A stretch of DNA of 64,000 nt from an uncultured Leucobacter sp. (GTDB lineage Bacteria; Actinomycetota; Actinomycetes; Actinomycetales; Microbacteriaceae): assembly GCA_937967375.1 (NCBI GenBank), contig CALCJF010000038.1, positions 21,432 to 85,431 on the forward strand, in the 5' to 3' direction. The notes under the pieces were generated by a model, which was not told the DNA's origin, did not search any database, and saw only the letters and a list, made by a program, of their open reading frames with translations. How positions within the stretch are numbered: position 1 is the stretch's first letter; the number at the start of each line of letters is the position of its first letter. The translations under genes were made by a program, and so were the position numbers. Below, in pieces: positions 63,705 through 64,000 of this stretch.

Positions 63705-63990
63705 CAACCGCGGCACGCGCGCGCTCTACCGCCCAAAGAGCACCCAGCAGGGCCGTCACGCCGATCAGCAGCGGAATCAACTCAGTCAGCGCCCGAAAGC
63801 GATCAATCAGAATCACTTCGACTGCGAGCACCACGGCGAGCACAAGCACCGGCAGCAGCTGTGCGCCGCGAGCAACGCGAAAGTCCTCGCTATGCAGGCG
63901 CCCATCTCGATAGAGCACCCTCAGGAACCGCCAGAAACACACGAGCACGGCAGCCGCGCCCAAGCAGATCAGCAGAAAACCGAACTGCAC
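63670..63990 (-). CDS. Small membrane protein, unknown function
   Basis: A 106-residue protein with three membrane helices (about 5-27, 45-63, 72-90) and a basic tail (RARAAVVRKRREFGESE). No family is recognised. It converges on and overlaps the EcsC-like gene by 35 bases. The start lies ten bases from the window end, so its promoter and upstream neighbour are not visible. A longer start outside the window cannot be excluded. Confidence 0.6.
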   Translation of the reverse strand: MQFGFLLICLGAAAVLVCFWRFLRVLYRDGRLHSEDFRVARGAQLLPVLVLAVVLAVEVILIDRFRALTELIPLLIGVTALLGALWAVERARAAVVRKRREFGESE

Positions 63991-64000
63991 GGCAGCGTCG

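Noticed and set aside
1..64000. CRISPR array or insertion sequence
   Set aside because: I saw no regularly spaced repeats and no transposase gene; the only mobile-element boundaries found are the serine-recombinase att sites and the tRNA att site.

Overview
The window is high-GC DNA with GTG starts, ATGA and GTGA gene overlaps and gene families typical of Actinomycetota (SCO6880, DUF6112, DUF2637 and prim-pol conjugation genes, DUF6153, DUF1990). A Microbacteriaceae-like host is my best inference; no rRNA or housekeeping marker is present to fix the genus. It splits into a genomic island (1 to about 47190) and downstream chromosome (47191 to 64000). The junction is a 45-nt 3' piece of a proline tRNA (47146..47190) followed by a strong terminator. 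This is the usual scar of an element integrated at a tRNA 3' end. The other end of the island lies left of the window.

Island layout. Positions 14..10723 (minus strand) hold a tightly packed conjugation and maintenance operon: ArdC-like antirestriction protein, prim-pol, DUF2637 protein, a ParB-like protein, an M23 peptidase, two DUF6112 proteins, a TrbL-like membrane protein and an SCO6880-type protein. Positions 10961..20729 hold an AraC regulator and a copper cargo: P-type ATPase, BNR-type lipoprotein, DUF305 lipoprotein, two DUF6153 proteins, a remnant of a metal ABC permease, an M23 peptidase and a multicopper oxidase. Positions 20884..24358 hold a C5 methyltransferase, an Abi-like protein and an Mrr-like endonuclease. 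The ICE relaxase gene (MobF type) starts at 24411, but its reading frame is cut at 26969 and resumes at 35849.

The most striking object is what cuts it: an 8,882-bp element (26969..35850) with its own large serine recombinase, its own complete MobF relaxase, an Erm-type rRNA methyltransferase, a tandem-MerR (TioE-type) regulator and a diverged copy of an ICE gene. It sits exactly inside the conserved LGYAVTAYRAQG helicase motif of the ICE relaxase. The reconstructed attP is a near-perfect dyad around a TA dinucleotide. The element therefore inactivates the host ICE relaxase and brings its own, which looks like a mobilizable parasite docked in a conjugative element. Several of its genes have Shine-Dalgarno sites buried in hairpins. 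These include erm, which is preceded by a leader peptide with an Arg-Asp-Arg stall motif, and a gene whose hairpin is conserved in the ICE copy.

After the relaxase come a small membrane protein, a tyrosine integrase (37577..38752), an excisionase-like protein, and a defence block: Vsr, C5 methyltransferase and GIY-YIG endonuclease (a type II restriction system), then a Hachiman pair (HamB helicase and HamA nuclease).

The chromosomal part carries a leucine-rich-repeat protein, two coupled genes of unknown function, a DUF1990 protein, and an unusual dehydrogenase to CoA-transferase fusion. It also has a four-gene operon (MFS transporter, carboxylesterase, PAP2 phosphatase, GH3 glucosidase; every junction a 4-base overlap) with a divergent TetR gene and a palindromic operator. 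Last come a CopB-type ATPase with a CsoR-like operator, an EcsC-like membrane protein and a small membrane protein. The same CsoR-like operator (15 of 17 bases) occurs in the island copper cargo.
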